Source: Isoetes taiwanensis
Taxonomy: Eukaryota; Streptophyta; Lycopodiopsida; Isoetales; Isoetaceae
Assembly: GCA_021234155.1 (NCBI GenBank)
Contig: JAJEKV010000072.1
Span: forward strand, 1,716,526 to 1,780,525
DNA length: 64,000 nt
Direction of reading: 5' to 3'
Part shown: piece after piece, positions 1 through 10,978 of the stretch
How positions within the stretch are numbered: position 1 is the stretch's first letter
Layout of the letters: each line of letters begins with the position of its first letter
Made by a program: the position numbers and the translations under genes
Notes under the pieces: generated by a model
Told to the model about the DNA's origin: nothing
Database searches by the model: none
What the model saw: only the letters and a program-made list of their open reading frames with translations

Positions 1-560
1 TAGATGAGGTATGTGTGGTCTGGTGAGTGGTGAATTGTTGGCATCCACCATGTCCCACACCACACCCCACCATCTCCCACCACTACACTCTACCATCCCA
101 CCACCACACTCCACCATGTTCCCACCACACCCCTCCACCACACTCCACCACACCACCACCACACCACACCACACCACACCACCGGACTCCACCATGTCCC
201 ACACCACATCCCTCCACCACACTCCACCACCACTGGGTGTTTCTCGCCCACCACCACCACACTCCACCACCACCACAACACACCACCACACTCCACCATG
301 TCCCACACCACAATCCACCACCATGTCCACCACCACCACACCACACCACCACCAAACCCCACCACCACCATACCCCACCACCACACTCCACCATGTCCCA
401 CCCACACTCCACCACCACCAAACCCCACCACCACCACCACACACCACCACCACCACCACCACCACCACACTTCACCACCACAGACAATGTCCCACCACTC
501 CTTGCTACCACCATAGTGTGTTGTGTGGTGTGTCTTGGCGGCGATATGTTGTGTGTGTGT
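1..560. repeat. CACCA-rich minisatellite
   Basis: From about position 45 to 480 the plus strand is almost only C, A and T in CCACCA / CACACCACA / CTCCACCATG units of variable length, with no fixed period. Long open frames in it are low-complexity His/Pro/Thr (or Gly/Trp/Val on the minus strand) and are not genes. The stretch at 460-560 (ACTCCTTGCTACCACCA core near 497-513, then TGTGTGGTGTGT) recurs in inverted orientation at about 6360-6480, so this block and the GGTGT block at 6.3-7.1 kb are related. Confidence 0.9.
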
Positions 561-648
561 GGTATGTCTTAATGTGTAGAGAGTACCTTTGTGTTGTGTG
601 GTGTGTGATTGTGGTCTTCCATCGAGATGTGGCTTACTATGTTAGGAG

Positions 649-1401
649 GTGACATATCGTAGTGTTTTGTTTTTGCGGACTGGCGGCGGACTTGTGAAGG
701 AATGGTTGGCTGCAACATCAGCTGGGTTTGATAGATGCAAGCAACGATTGCACGCAAACGAGGATAGGAAAAATGATATCAAAAGAAAGATTGAGTTGTG
801 GAGCATAAAGCATAAAAAATTAGAGCTGATTTGCACAGATGGCAATCAATCATGACAGCAAATCCGAAAGCAGCAGAGGGTGTTCGGGTTGTAAGCGAAC
901 TAAAGGATGAAGAGCTAAATGGTACAGTGTTGCCTGGGCTGAATCAATTAAATAAGAAACTAGCAGAAATTGAAATTGAGCTAAAGGCATGTGAAGACTT
1001 ACTGCTGCAGCTGCAACCTCGAATGCAAAGATTTGAGATTTTTTCTGGGCATAGTGGTCATGACACTCCTTTAGATCCTGCACTTCCAATGCTTCCTGAG
1101 GCAGAAGAAGAGGGTGATGAAGGTTGTCCATTTTGTGGACGTTGTCTGAAATGGGAGGGTAAAATATTGCCAGTTGTGATAGCAGAATGCAGTCACCAGT
1201 ATCACATTCCATGTCTATCACACCATTTGAGGTAAATATTATCATCTCTAATTAACCCTCGTCTAAAGACTCTATTGATTTTGAATTTGTTTTGCAGACA
1301 CTCTAGAACCTGCTGCAGTCCCAGTTGTGCCCACATTATGACTGAGACATGGCTTTTGGCTTTTGGTGTTCGAGTGGTACCACAAGAACCAATAGACACA
1401 A
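649..1401 (+). CDS. Partial gene with coiled-coil and RING-like zinc finger
   Basis: A charged helical segment (649-855, rich in K/R/E) is followed by an open stretch at about 852-1231. The latter predicts a heptad-like helix (QLNKKLAEIEIELKACEDLL) and then CPFCGRC...C.HQYHIPCLSHH. A canonical donor follows (AG|GTAAAT at 1231/1232), with an acceptor TTTGCAG at 1297. The next exon, 1298-1401, adds HSRTCCSPSCA and ends at a GTAAGT donor. The Cys/His spacing resembles a RING-type (E3 ligase) finger interrupted by the intron, but I cannot assign the metal ligands with certainty. No start codon or 3' end is secure, and the segment 649-855 is in another frame from 852-1231, so an intron or frameshift separates them. 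It lies upstream of the FCP1-like and Ulp1-like exons on the same strand and could be part of the same gene or transposon cargo. Confidence 0.45.
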
Positions 1402-1795
1402 GTAAGTGCCTTAACTAATGTTTCTCGATGTTGTCCGCGAGGTCATCGACTTAGTGTTTGCAGAAGTGCGAAATTTGAGACCAAGGATATCCAACAGTTA
1501 TCCACGCCTCGATCAGTTATGAGGCGCAAGATACCTCCCGGTGTACCTAGAATTCACCCCATTTGATACTTCTATGTCAATCCCGTGGCGGCGTGGAGAC
1601 TTCAAAACGAGATTTGGATAGTGAATGAATGCGATCATTATCAAGTAAAGTCTTGATGCCACATACATGATTTATTTTTTGTATTTTTACGTAGTCTTCC
1701 TCATTTCAATTATATTCTGAGAGATAGACGCCATGCAATTGGAAGCCATCGAAGAGATTCCTAGTGCATCTGTTTTAGGGGAAAATTAATTCCCT
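1402..1795. other. Non-coding or intronic stretch
   Basis: No convincing coding sequence. It begins at the GTAAGT donor that ends the RING-like exon, so it may be intron or 3' flank. I see no repeat structure. Confidence 0.5.
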
Positions 1796-2589
1796 TTGAG
1801 ATTCATTACCCGCGGGATCCTTCACCGAGAAAAAAGTTTTGGTGCTGAACATGAGCCAAATGCGGATGCGGTGATGAAGTTGACAAAAAACCCCGGATCC
1901 TGGACAAGATCACGGCTCCAACGAGTCCAATACAACCTCAACCAAGAAAAAACCAAGAGGTTAACCGAATTTCTCCTTGTTGTTGGATTTTAATGGGGTT
2001 TTAGGCAAGTTTTATGACTTGAAAGAGAGGATCCTGCATCGGTAGGAGCAGTGACCCTAAATTGAACCTTCAAAAGGCAGCAGTTTCCAGGCCTGGATTA
2101 CAGGAGTTCTTAGAATGGTGTACATCAAAATTTGAGATTGCATTGTGGTCCAGCAGGGCTAAGAGTAATGTTGAATTGTTGATGAGAAAGTTGCTGCAGG
2201 AATATAAGGGCAGATTTCTTTTTATTTGGAATCAGGATGACTGCACCAACACAAAATTAAAAGTGGTTAATAAGCCAATTTTCCTTAAGGATCTGTCCAA
2301 AGTGTACAAGAAATACTGGAAATACCAAGTGAAAAAACACATTGTTAGAGATGACAGCAGATATAAGGGTTCTGCCAACCAGCCGAACACAATGATATGT
2401 CCAAATAGTTTTGCTCCCGACAGGTTGGATTCCATTTTCCTTTTAGAGCAACTCAAACCATGGCTGGAAGGACTTCTGGCTGCAGAAAGTGTGCCAGCTT
2501 ATGTGAAAGAACATCAAATAGGAAACATGTGGGATTCTGAAGAGTCGTGCAACTGCATGAAAATGCTCGACAAGTATTTTCATAAATGA
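1796..2589 (+). CDS. FCP1/NLI-interacting-factor-like phosphatase domain (HAD family)
   Basis: The main exon (about 2086-2589) reads RPGLQEFLEWC..KFEIALWSSR, then KLLFIWNQDDC-type sequence, then KPIFLKDLSKVY, a DDS motif, NTMICPNSF and a C-terminal EGLLAAESVPAYV helix. This order matches plant FCP1-homology (FCPH) proteins of the HAD phosphatase superfamily. About 50 bases upstream (1983-2045) another frame gives LLDFNGVLGKFYDLKERIL. That is the motif-I loop of the same family, where plant members have DLNG or DVNG instead of DxDGT. The two parts are in different frames and separated by a stop, so a short intron or an indel lies at about 2043-2086. Loss of the second motif-I Asp suggests weak or absent phosphatase activity. 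No ATG is evident for the 2062 frame. It may be a domain captured by a transposon together with its neighbours. Confidence 0.6.
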
Positions 2590-2672
2590 ATCTTGTAAAA
2601 CTCTTTGAAAGTCAATATAAGTAAAAAAAATTCTATGATATGTGTTGTACTTTTTCAATTTAAAATATTTGA

Positions 2673-3448
2673 ATGGATTGTGAGCAAATGTTCTCGTGTG
2701 TGTTTAGAACTAGAGATGATAGAGCTTCGGCAGTCCCTGTCTATCTAAAGCCACATACACATTTGGAAGTGGTGCTGAGTGGAATTGAAACTGTCATGAT
2801 TAGCTCCACCGACATCAAAATTTTGGAAGCTGATATGCAGTGGTTCAATGATCAATTGATCCTCTTCTTCTCAAGGTGATACTTTCATCTGATTTGTGAT
2901 CATCAGGATTGTGCCATCATATGCATATGTTTGCAGATACATGGAATACTACTTGATGCTCCAAGGAATGAGCCATCCCTTTCATTTCTTTGACCCTCTT
3001 TTTCACTCGACATTATCCAAGGACACAAATAATTACAAAACAATAAGGAAACATGTGAATCTGGATAAGTGCCAGTACATGTTTTTGCCTGCTTGTGATG
3101 GACATCACTGGACCTGTTTTCTGATTGTAAGCCACGCGTGTCTCGCACAGAGATATAAAGGGATATATCACTTTGATAGCTTGGGCTTGCATGGCAGAAG
3201 CAGACATATTGAGAGGTTAGTGCTTGCTCATTGCATTTTGCTGTTGTGGCACAATGACAACAAACTTTGAATGCAGGTTCCTGGAATTGCTTGGACACAA
3301 TAATTTCGGCTTTACAACCTCAAATGTTGTGAAAATTTCCAGAGTGCCTCTTCAAATCGATGGTCATTCATGTGGCCCTGCCGTATGTTCGTTTATGCAC
3401 AAATTTGTGAGGGGGTACTTGAAAGGAGTGAATATAATGTTTGCCTGA
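2673..3448 (+). CDS. Ulp1-like (C48) cysteine protease domain, three exons
   Basis: Exons: 2673-2875 (donor AAG|GTGATA), 2937-3215 (acceptor TTTGCAG; donor GAG|GTTAGT) and 3277-3448 (acceptor ATGCAG). The protein has the Ulp1 entry helix (ISSTDIKILEADMQWFNDQL, compare W-L-N-D), catalytic His in GHHWTCFL, Asp in YHFDSLG, and Gln/Cys in PLQIDGHSCGP, so all catalytic residues of a SUMO/NEDD8-type protease are present. A TGA ends the third exon at 3448. A further open piece (about 3533-3642, DQDLVDVRVFMLEILRLEAI) lies behind a GTAAGT donor and a TTTCAG acceptor and resembles the normal C-terminal helix, so the stop may be a lesion. Ulp1 domains are common cargo of plant MULE and other DNA transposons, and this one faces a transposase-like gene on the opposite strand. 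The 5' boundary is uncertain. Confidence 0.7.
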
Positions 3449-3957
3449 TCTAGTAAGTCAACTCAAATGCAGCAGACAAACCAAACTCTGTTATTGACAA
3501 ACTGTGGTTAACTGCAAGTTGTGGACATTTCAGACCAGGATCTAGTTGATGTTAGAGTATTCATGCTTGAAATTTTAAGATTAGAAGCAATAAAAGCTGG
3601 AACTGAGAGGAACATATGTATTGGAAAGTATTTAGGTGCATGAGTCACCTTGTACTTTAAATCACTGTATATCTTTCTTATGTACATAATTGTTATTGTA
3701 ACCTCGATTCATTTGAATGAAAATTCATATTCAATTCATCTCACAAACAAAGGAATCAAGTGTTCAGAAGAATTCAAATCTTCAAAAGGAATCAAGACAA
3801 ACTCATTTTCACAGCTGAAGCACAAAACTTCAGATGAGTTCTGAAAACTACATAATGGTTTTACATTTCATCATCATCGGAAAGAACTTCAGGTAAATTC
3901 TGTAAAATTTTCTCCTAATCTAAAGGATCCAGCCTATGTACAGTCCTGTTTTGACGT
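3449..3957. other. Spacer with possible last Ulp1 exon
   Basis: Holds the candidate terminal Ulp1 exon (about 3533-3642) and AT-rich sequence between the converging plus-strand Ulp1 and minus-strand transposase-like genes. No other coding signal seen. Confidence 0.5.
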
Positions 3958-4970
3958 TTAGTTGGTGGCATGTGAAGTCTGATTGTTACTGCAAAGATCA
4001 TAGCTGACGGTTGATCTTGCACCCTTCTTGTAATACATACCTTCTATGACACTTTCACCGGCGAGGTACCATGTTTCATTGAGTTGGAAGTCTTTCTCCA
4101 CTATCCATTTTGGTTTTGTGCACATATCATAATCCAAAATTCAGAACCCTCATCATTCCCTTTCGGAGCAACGACAGCAAAATTATCACCAACTCTAAGT
4201 GCCTCTGCTAACATCGTGGGATTGGAGGAGAACAAGCACCTGCTGGATTTACGGTCCTCAATGTCAGCATGCACATTGAAGGACGGTACAATAACTTGAA
4301 GTTTCCAATCATCAATATAGTGCTTGTTCACACAACTGTCCCACATGCCATCCAAGCAATAGCTGCAGAAGCATAAAAGTTCCCTCGTGTGCAACTGCAA
4401 TGGAGATTCAGGATTGAATGCATGTACACAATCGATCTGCCTAGTGTCCAAAATCCTTTCTGCACCCCATGCTTTCTTTCTATCTATATCCTCCACCTTG
4501 ACTTCCCAAAAGAACCTTTTTATATTCTTCCTCTTACTGGTTTCAGATGTGTTCATCCACTCGGATGTTCCACAAGTAAACATCTCTTCGGCAACTTCTA
4601 CCACTTCATGAGCATTACCCAATTTTATGCTGCTGTATTTTAATTGCAGTTGTCTTAACCATCTCTTCAACTCAGCAGCTTTGCCATCGTGTTCACCTTT
4701 CCCGTGGTTAGAACAAAAAAAAATCCACATCATATAGACATCAGTGTCGTTTGTGTACCTAGCCACAAAGTAAAATGGCCTAGAAGCCTTGAATTGAGAT
4801 GCTGCACCATCTGAAAACACATAATATCTCTTTGGCACCCTTCCTTTCTGCTCCAGATATTTGTGGTGCTTCATGAAGCAGTGTTGCACGAACAAAGTAT
4901 CGTGCTCCCTATCATCTGATACATAGTAATGTATTTCCTTGATAATCTCATCTGCCACTGAGTCGTACTG

Positions 4971-5520
4971 CATTAGGGATTTTTTGAGATCATAAAAGGG
5001 CCTTCTAAGAACTGCTGACTAAGCTATATGAACTACCAATCAGAAAACAGAACTGGTAATCCAGTCAGCAAAACAGTTATAACTAACTCACTGGATCACA
5101 TTTTCTAGCATAAGTGTTGATAGAAAAGTCCAAATGAGCTCTTGTTTGGTGCAATAGATAGAGCTCATTGAGGTCTTTCCAACCTTGGATGGTTTGCATA
5201 TCTTTTAGCCCCGTAGGATAGTAAAAAATGGTAAAAACCATATTTTTTGAAGTTTTGACAATCATAAGTGGTTAAAATATGTGCAAAGCATCTAAAGTTG
5301 GAAAGATCTCAATGAGATCTATCTATTGCACTAAACGAGAGTTCATTTGGACTTTTCTATCAACAGTTATGCTAGAAAATGTGATCCAGTAAGTTAGTTA
5401 TAACAGTTTTGCTGACTGGACCCGTCAGGCTCTGATTTCTGTTTGGTAGTTCATTTATCTTCATTTGGCTTAGTTGGCATGTTTTGAAGGCCCTTTTTTA
5501 ATCTCAAAAAAACCCTAATG
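4971..5520. mobile_element. 550-bp fold-back MITE inserted in the transposase-like gene
   Basis: The ends are inverted repeats: CATTAGGGATTTTTTGAGAT at 4971 and, reverse-complemented, CATTAGGGTTTTTTTGAGAT at 5520. The inner sequence is also an inverted repeat: the left arm (about 5092-5190, GTTGATAGAAAAGTCCAAAT) matches the reverse complement of the right arm (about 5285-5400). The whole element could therefore fold into one long hairpin centred near 5245. It interrupts the minus-strand reading frame between NNQITI and QYDSVADE. Target-site duplication is not clear; TA or a single base are possible. Confidence 0.85.
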
Positions 5521-6274
5521 GATATGTTATTTGAACCAAAATGGTAATCTGGTTATTGACCCAGCGCATCGACTGCACCTCCTCTTGTTCCTTGAATATA
5601 TAGTTCTCTGCAAAATCCACTACCGAAAGATATGTATCGGCTGGGAGATTCTCCAGAAGCTCTTTAAATTGTTTTGCCTGCCATTGGTACATGAAATTAT
5701 GCAGTGGAAAGATTTTTAGACGCTCTTTCAGTTTATCCAGAAGCTCCTTGGGTTCTGTCTCATTGTACTGATGAGTCAGTCTCCTACTAGAACTCGAGAC
5801 GTTGTCTTTTTCATAGTCAATGTACTCCCATTTCACTTTCCTGTTACTGCCACTTTCTTCCATGGGACAGATGTGAAACTTCTTGATTCCACACAGCTCA
5901 CAATCTTCAAGGATGCACGCCTTCTTCTGAAACTCATCTAATTCACTCTTTGGACACAATATAGATCTCCACAAGCTTCTTGTACTTGCAAATTTATGCC
6001 GGTGTGCCCTGCATTGACCAAGTTCATGTGATCTACAAACATCGCAGGTGCAAGTGCAATTCTTTGGATGTTTAGTTCTCATCCCATTGAGTCCATCCAC
6101 TAGCATTTGCATCCTCACGTGCTGAATGCAACAGCAACTATTGAAGTCCTTCAATTTCACAACAAACCAGGGTTTTAGCTTCTCAAAAGCTCGAAGACGA
6201 ATCTTAATTTCTGGACGTTGGTCCAGAAACCTCTTGAACAATAGCATCTGCATGAAAAACACTAAACTGTTAGG

Positions 6275-7110
6275 ATGTGTATACCACACCAAACCATGCA
6301 CCATACCATGCCCCACACTCATCGTATTCACCCGAACGAGCACCTTAGTGCTGTGTACATTACCACACACCACACCACACCCCACCACACACCACACCAT
6401 ACACCATACACCAAATGTGTGGTGGTAGCAAGGAGTTGTAGGACATTGTGCAGGGTGGTGGAGTGTGGTGCTGGTGGTGGTGTGTTTGACCTGAAACCAA
6501 ATGCTATTAGCAATGATGATAACTTGTTCTAATGTTGCAAGGACATACTTAATTGATGCTGGAAAGACTCAATTGAAGGCATACAATTGAGTGGTGGTGG
6601 TGGGGGGTGGTGTGTGTGGTGGTGGTGGGGTGTGGTGTTGGGGGTGGTGGTGGTGGTGGTGGTGGTGGTGTGTGTAGTGGTGTGTGGTGGTATAATGTGG
6701 TGTGGTGGAGTGTGGTGGTGGGGTGTGGTGCTGGTGGTGGTGTGTGGTGTGGTGTGGTGGAGTGTGATGGTGATGGAGTGTGGTGGGGAGTGTGGTGGTG
6801 GTGGTGTGGTGTGGTGTTGTGGATTGTGGTGTGATGTGGTGTGGTGGAGTGTGGTGGTGGTGGTGGAGTGTGGTGGAGGGTTGTGGAGTGGTACATGGTG
6901 GAGTGTGGTGGTGGTGGTGGAGTGTGGTGGAAGGGTGCGGTGTGGGATATGGTGGAGTGTGGCGGAGGGGTGTGGTGTGGGATATGGTGGAGTGTGGTGG
7001 AGTGTGGTGGTAATGGACAATGTGGTGCATGTGGTAGTAATGTGGTGGTCGCAAAGATGTGGTGGTAGTCTATGGTGGTGGGATAGATGATGGGGTGTGG
7101 TGGGGTGAGG
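6275..7110. repeat. GGTGT-rich minisatellite, inverted relative to the 0-0.5 kb block
   Basis: 6275-6415 is CACCA-type and 6418-6480 and 6590-7100 are TGGTGG / GTGGTGTGG / GGAGTGTGG units on the plus strand. The latter is the reverse complement of the repeat at 45-480. Long open frames are low-complexity and not genes. The sequence lies wholly inside the intron of the minus-strand transposase-like gene. Confidence 0.9.
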
Positions 7111-7187
7111 GGGGAGAATAAATAAAATTGAATCCACACATATCATACATTAACATGCACACACCCACATGACACCATAGACATAAC

Positions 7188-7232
7188 TCACCCCACACCA
7201 CACCACACCACACCACACCACACCACACATCA
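7188..7232. repeat. (CACAC) pentanucleotide run
   Basis: Near-perfect CCACA pentamers, about eight or nine copies, probably part of the same satellite family. Looser CACCA-type sequence recurs at 8220-8300. Confidence 0.85.
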
Positions 7233-7392
7233 TAATCACATCACTTTTATCCTATTTCGTCTGAAATAAAAAATCTGCCTAGCCTGCTCTCATAAACATT
7301 TCTGAAATTCGTACACCCTGATAATAATTACATTCCTCTTCTAATCATTAGAAAAGGATCTGGGTCCTAAATCCTGTACCTGCGTATGATTT

Positions 7393-7916
7393 TTGGTGTT
7401 TCATTCTCAAACGAACAAGTTCATTCCGGCAATGGTAGGGATGTTCAGAGATCACTACGGCCTACTCCAGGTGAGCGAGGAGGGCCTTCGACATATGTTA
7501 AATAGGGCTCGTGGCCAATCTCTGAAGGTGGAAATGCCTAAATCCACCTTTTTGCTGATTTCGAATTCACCCTAAAGCCATACAGCACACTGGATGCTGG
7601 GCCTTCAATGGCTATGTTTGGGGTCGGATTGACAGGAAGTGAGCTCTTAGACAAGGTCCATGACCTTATGTTACATGCTGCTACAAAGGCAGCCAGTTTA
7701 TTTGTTATCTGTCACTTGCCCGCTCTAAGTCTGCAACAGCGGGAATTACTGGCAGGGTTGCGTTCTTACCACCAGGGGATGCAGGAAGCACTGGCAAACC
7801 TGATCCTGTTAAATTCTGGGATGATTGCAGAAAGCTTAGATGCTTTAGTGCAGAAAACAGTAATTTTGGATGCACCAGAAGTCGAGCCCGTCATACTAGC
7901 ATTTCCTGCTGCTTAG
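7393..7916 (+). pseudogene. Hypothetical protein fragment, frameshifted
   Basis: Two overlapping frames join into one plausible product: 7393-7575 (FRDHYGLLQVSEEGLRHML) and, after a one-base shift near 7550-7560, ADFEFTLKPYSTLDAG continuing into 7608-7916 (LTGSELLDKVHDLMLHAATK, then SLQQRELLAGLRSYHQGMQE). It ends at a TAG. The composition is that of a normal helical soluble protein of about 170 residues, not of repeat sequence. I do not recognise the family. It sits on the plus strand inside the intron of the opposite-strand transposase-like gene, so it is likely cargo or an older insertion. Confidence 0.4.
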
Positions 7917-8338
7917 GAAATGCATGTAAATTTAGTTCTTGGGTACAGAGCTTTCAATGGAAAGCCAAATTTTGTAAAGCCAAATTTTGTAAGATATGCT
8001 CCTTTTTTTAATATATTATACTTTCCAACAGAGCTGTGCTTGAATCTGACAAAAATTTGTCTTTATTCAACAAAAATTTGTACTTCTTAGGATCAGTTAA
8101 TTATCTGTCATTCTCAAATATTTTTAGACTGTACATACAACCAGTAAAGGAATACTCAATTCTGTCATGTTTTAATATTCTAAACATTAAATATTACATT
8201 TCAGACTAGAGTCAACTACACACAATTCACATGCTGCATATAGTACACCACAATCACTGTACAACACAATAACCACCACATGCACCACCACACTAAGCAC
8301 CATAACTAAGAAAACATGAATAACAGAAATAAACTAAC
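7917..8338. other. AT-rich remainder of the transposase-gene intron
   Basis: AT-rich sequence with CACCA-type remnants at 8220-8300. No coding signal. The minus-strand splice donor lies at 8338/8339. Confidence 0.5.
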
Positions 8339-8970
8339 CTGTGATTCCTCCAGATAGTGGGCAGCATATTCTTCTCTTATATTTCTCTCCAATCTTCTTG
8401 TTCTAACATCCTTTGTGTTAGGAGACACTCTGGTGTTCTCAATCCAAAAATTTTGAATCTTTTCTATATGTTCATCTGAAATTGCATCGAATCGGTTAGC
8501 CCTCTTGTAAGAAACCCATTTCCCACCATTGTAATCGATCTCTTCCCTCTTTTTCTTTGCCTTTTGCAGGTTTCTTGGGTGAACACCTAATACCTTTCCA
8601 AGATCTCGCTGGCTGATTTTGTCACTTGTTTCATAATCTGCACGGCATGGTACAGACATTGCAAGGCAGCTATTCTTGGCTGCTAGGCAGTCATTGTTGG
8701 TAGAGAGTTTGACAGTCTGCATGGAGTCCCAGAGGCTCCTTATAACGATGCTCTTGGCTTCCAAATCTTTTAATTCTTCACCTATGAATTTTTCCAATGT
8801 TTTATCCCTCAAAAACTCAAGTAAAATTTCTTTCTTCATGCTATCCTCAATTCTTTTGGTCTGTTTATGGAAAGACGTTATTTCTTCAACATTTCTTCTT
8901 CCTTGGTTCTTCTTCGTTTTCTCCTGTCTGAAATGCCGGTTTGTGGACAGATTACCTCGTTGACATCCAT

Positions 8971-9746
8971 ATCCACAATGGATTGGAGCTTGCAGCAGGG
9001 AGGGAGCCAAAGAACAGGACGTAGGCGAAGAACAGGAAGGGGCCAAAGAATAGGAATTTGAATTTTAGCTTTTGAAATTAGAATTTTCCCCACAAATTGG
9101 GACTCCATTCTTAAATAATGGCAGTTGAGCGGTGCCATAATTATACTTTCATACCACAAAAGTGGCGCATGCAACGCCACATTTTGGGGGGACAGGGGGA
9201 ACAGCCGAATTGGAACACTACAGCGTGCTTTTACACATGTCTCCAATTTAGTGTTGGAAATATGTCATGGCTACTATAATGTTTATTGTTGAATGCTAAA
9301 TGTCATTCATGTGTAAGGGCATTTTGGTAAATGCTAAATCTGATTCATGTGTAGGGAAATTTTGATAATTATGTTTAAATGTGATTCATGCATAGGGACG
9401 TTTTGGTAATTATGTTTAGGGGCAACATAGTATTTCTCATAACAAAATCTGCCCTTGTTAAAATATGCCATTCTAGTTTATATATGGTCTTATCTTCAGT
9501 CTGTCTCTTGATTTGTCATTTAGATCTCTATATGGCACCACTACAGGCTATGGCGTGTTCACATGTCACAAAGCGTTTGCAGTTGGTACGCTTTTAAGTA
9601 GCATATATTGTTTAGGCTGCGTCCTTTTATGGACGGGGTTTTGTAATTCTTAGTAGTCATAAGCTTATTTACAAATAGTGTCCATTATTAGGGTTTTTTT
9701 CTTAAGTAAGTATACACACAAATGTAGTTCTATCACATCCCCATAA
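8971..9746. other. Spacer with short tandem repeats
   Basis: Around 9295-9425 a unit of about 45-50 bases built on ATTCATGTGTAGGGACATTT / TGGTAATTATGTTTA occurs about three times with variation. The stretch from TGTTGGAAATATG (9252) has the look of a copia-type LTR start, but I find no matching end or target duplication. No gene seen. Confidence 0.4.
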
Positions 9747-10978
9747 TTACCTGGACTCTTCTTTGAAAAGTTGTCTTCCAATTAACATGTGCCTGACTTC
9801 ACTAGTCCCAGCTCCAATGTCGTACAATTTCGCATCACGTCTCCCAGTTGGGTATTCATTCACATAACCATTTCCTCCTACACATTGTATTGCCTGAAAC
9901 ATAATCAACATGAAGGACTAATTTGCTTAAAAGGCTCTTTTACAAATTAGAAAGGATTCTGGATTAGTTGGAGGCAAGCTTTTAACTAGACAGCTCAAAC
10001 AGTCCCTAAATGGCAATACCTGCAAAGCAGTTGGTGTAGCATTCTCTGCAGCAAAAAGGATTACCGCAGCACAATCCTACTAAAGCAACAATGGAAGCTT
10101 TTAGCTAGGGCTCATCACTATCTCGTTTTCAAATTTGACTAAAATCTGAACGTGAAGAAGAAGAAAGGCTGTTGAATGAAAATATTGAGCTTCTCTCTTA
10201 AAAATACAATAGATTGGATAAAGTCCAATTCTATTTACCTTTTGATCAATTAAGCCAGAATCACAACTTCTTGCAACTGAGTAGACAAATGCTATGCTTA
10301 TCACAAAAGTATATCGGCAGCATGGAAGAAAATTACGATTCACCTAGAAGCTTACATTTTTGTATACACGTCAGCCAGCTTTGCTTGAGAAAAGGTTGGA
10401 ATAAATGGCATCAGACAGTGAAGTGTCCAGGTAATGACTAGTGCAAAAAATGCATCTTATTCCTGCAACAAGCACCCATTTTAGACGAATAACCATGATG
10501 GACTTATCCATGACAAAAAGACATGCGAAGGATCTGAACTGTGAGCTTTGCCTACCTGCATTATTTGGAACTCTCCAATCGGTTTACCAAATTGTTCCCT
10601 CTGACTGACGAACATATGGAACTACCTCATTCATGCATGCTTGCATGAGCCCAACGGGTCCAGCAGCTACGAATAGTCTCTCCAGATCTAAGCCTAACAT
10701 CATAACATAAATCCCTACATAAAAGATACACAAGTTTACCACATTGTTAATGTTCAACATGAAGCAGTTAGATGCTTCACCTCAATCTATTAAACATAGA
10801 TCAGATTGTATGAAAATAAGGTCTGGTCCTCTCCTAGGATATTTTCCTTGGGAACAAAGCAGTTATCAAAAATCAACTCGCAGCTGTGAGCAACATATTG
10901 ATTAGCATCCAACTTAATTATACCATTCGAAAATACAGATATATACGTGTCACTTCCCTGCATTCCTAGTTTGTCCAC
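9747..10978 (-). pseudogene. IVD: Isovaleryl-CoA dehydrogenase, 3' half only
   Basis: Leucine-catabolism acyl-CoA dehydrogenase (mitochondrial in plants), recognised exon by exon on the minus strand. About 10978-10800 gives DKLGMQGSDT, a 63-bp GT-AG intron, then CELIFDNCFVPKENILG. About 10690-10560 gives LDLERLFVAAGPVGLMQAC and PYVRQ. About 10400-10375 gives KLADVYTKM. About 10300-10240 gives AFVYSVARSCDSGLIDQK. About 10077-10020 gives DCAAVILFAAENATPTALQ. 9893-9747 gives [18 protein letters not shown] and [18 protein letters not shown] up to a TAA at 9747. Splice sites are still mostly canonical. At about 10600 a four-base duplication (TCAG) shifts the frame just after VRQ, before the expected REQFGKP. 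The N-terminal half is missing; homology stops near 10980, next to the CACTA-like MITE. I infer a truncated dead copy, or an intact downstream half of a gene cut by insertion. Confidence 0.85.

Larger units (their letters stand above)
3958..8970 (-). pseudogene. Transposase-like gene (DFAENY/SDGAASQ/HGKGEHDG family), two exons, broken by a MITE
   Basis: Exon 1 (about 8970-8339; ATG at 8970 in one frame, with a likely frameshift near 8885) carries basic residues, ISQRDLGKVLGVHPRNLQKA (helix-turn-helix-like) and FWIENTRVSPNTKDVRTRR. It ends YLEESQ at a CAG|GTTAGT donor. Exon 2 starts at 6247 (acceptor CATGCAG) with the directly continuing KRFLDQRPEIKIRLRAFEKLKPWFV, then a Cys cluster (CCCIQHV, CTCTCDVC, CELCGIKKFHIC), then VVDFAENYIF. 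It is cut at 5520 by a 550-bp MITE and resumes at 4970 with YVSDDREHDTLF, VFSDGAASQFK and SNHGKGEHDG. Near 4115-4130 the frame shifts; another frame continues WIVEKDFQLNETWYLAGES to a stop at 3958. I recall uncharacterised animal and plant proteins with these motifs. The spaced acidic residues (DFAEN, SDG, GKGEHDG) look like a DDE-type core, which is inference. The 2.1-kb intron is filled with GGTGT satellite and a plus-strand ORF. Confidence 0.65.

Noticed and set aside
11..652. Long His/Pro/Thr ORFs in the CACCA satellite
   Set aside because: Pure repeat translation; open in several frames on both strands.
6529..7146. Long ORFs on both strands in the GGTGT satellite
   Set aside because: Low-complexity repeat translation inside an intron.
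9252..9740. Solo copia LTR starting TGTTGGAAATATG
   Set aside because: No matching inverted end or flanking duplication.
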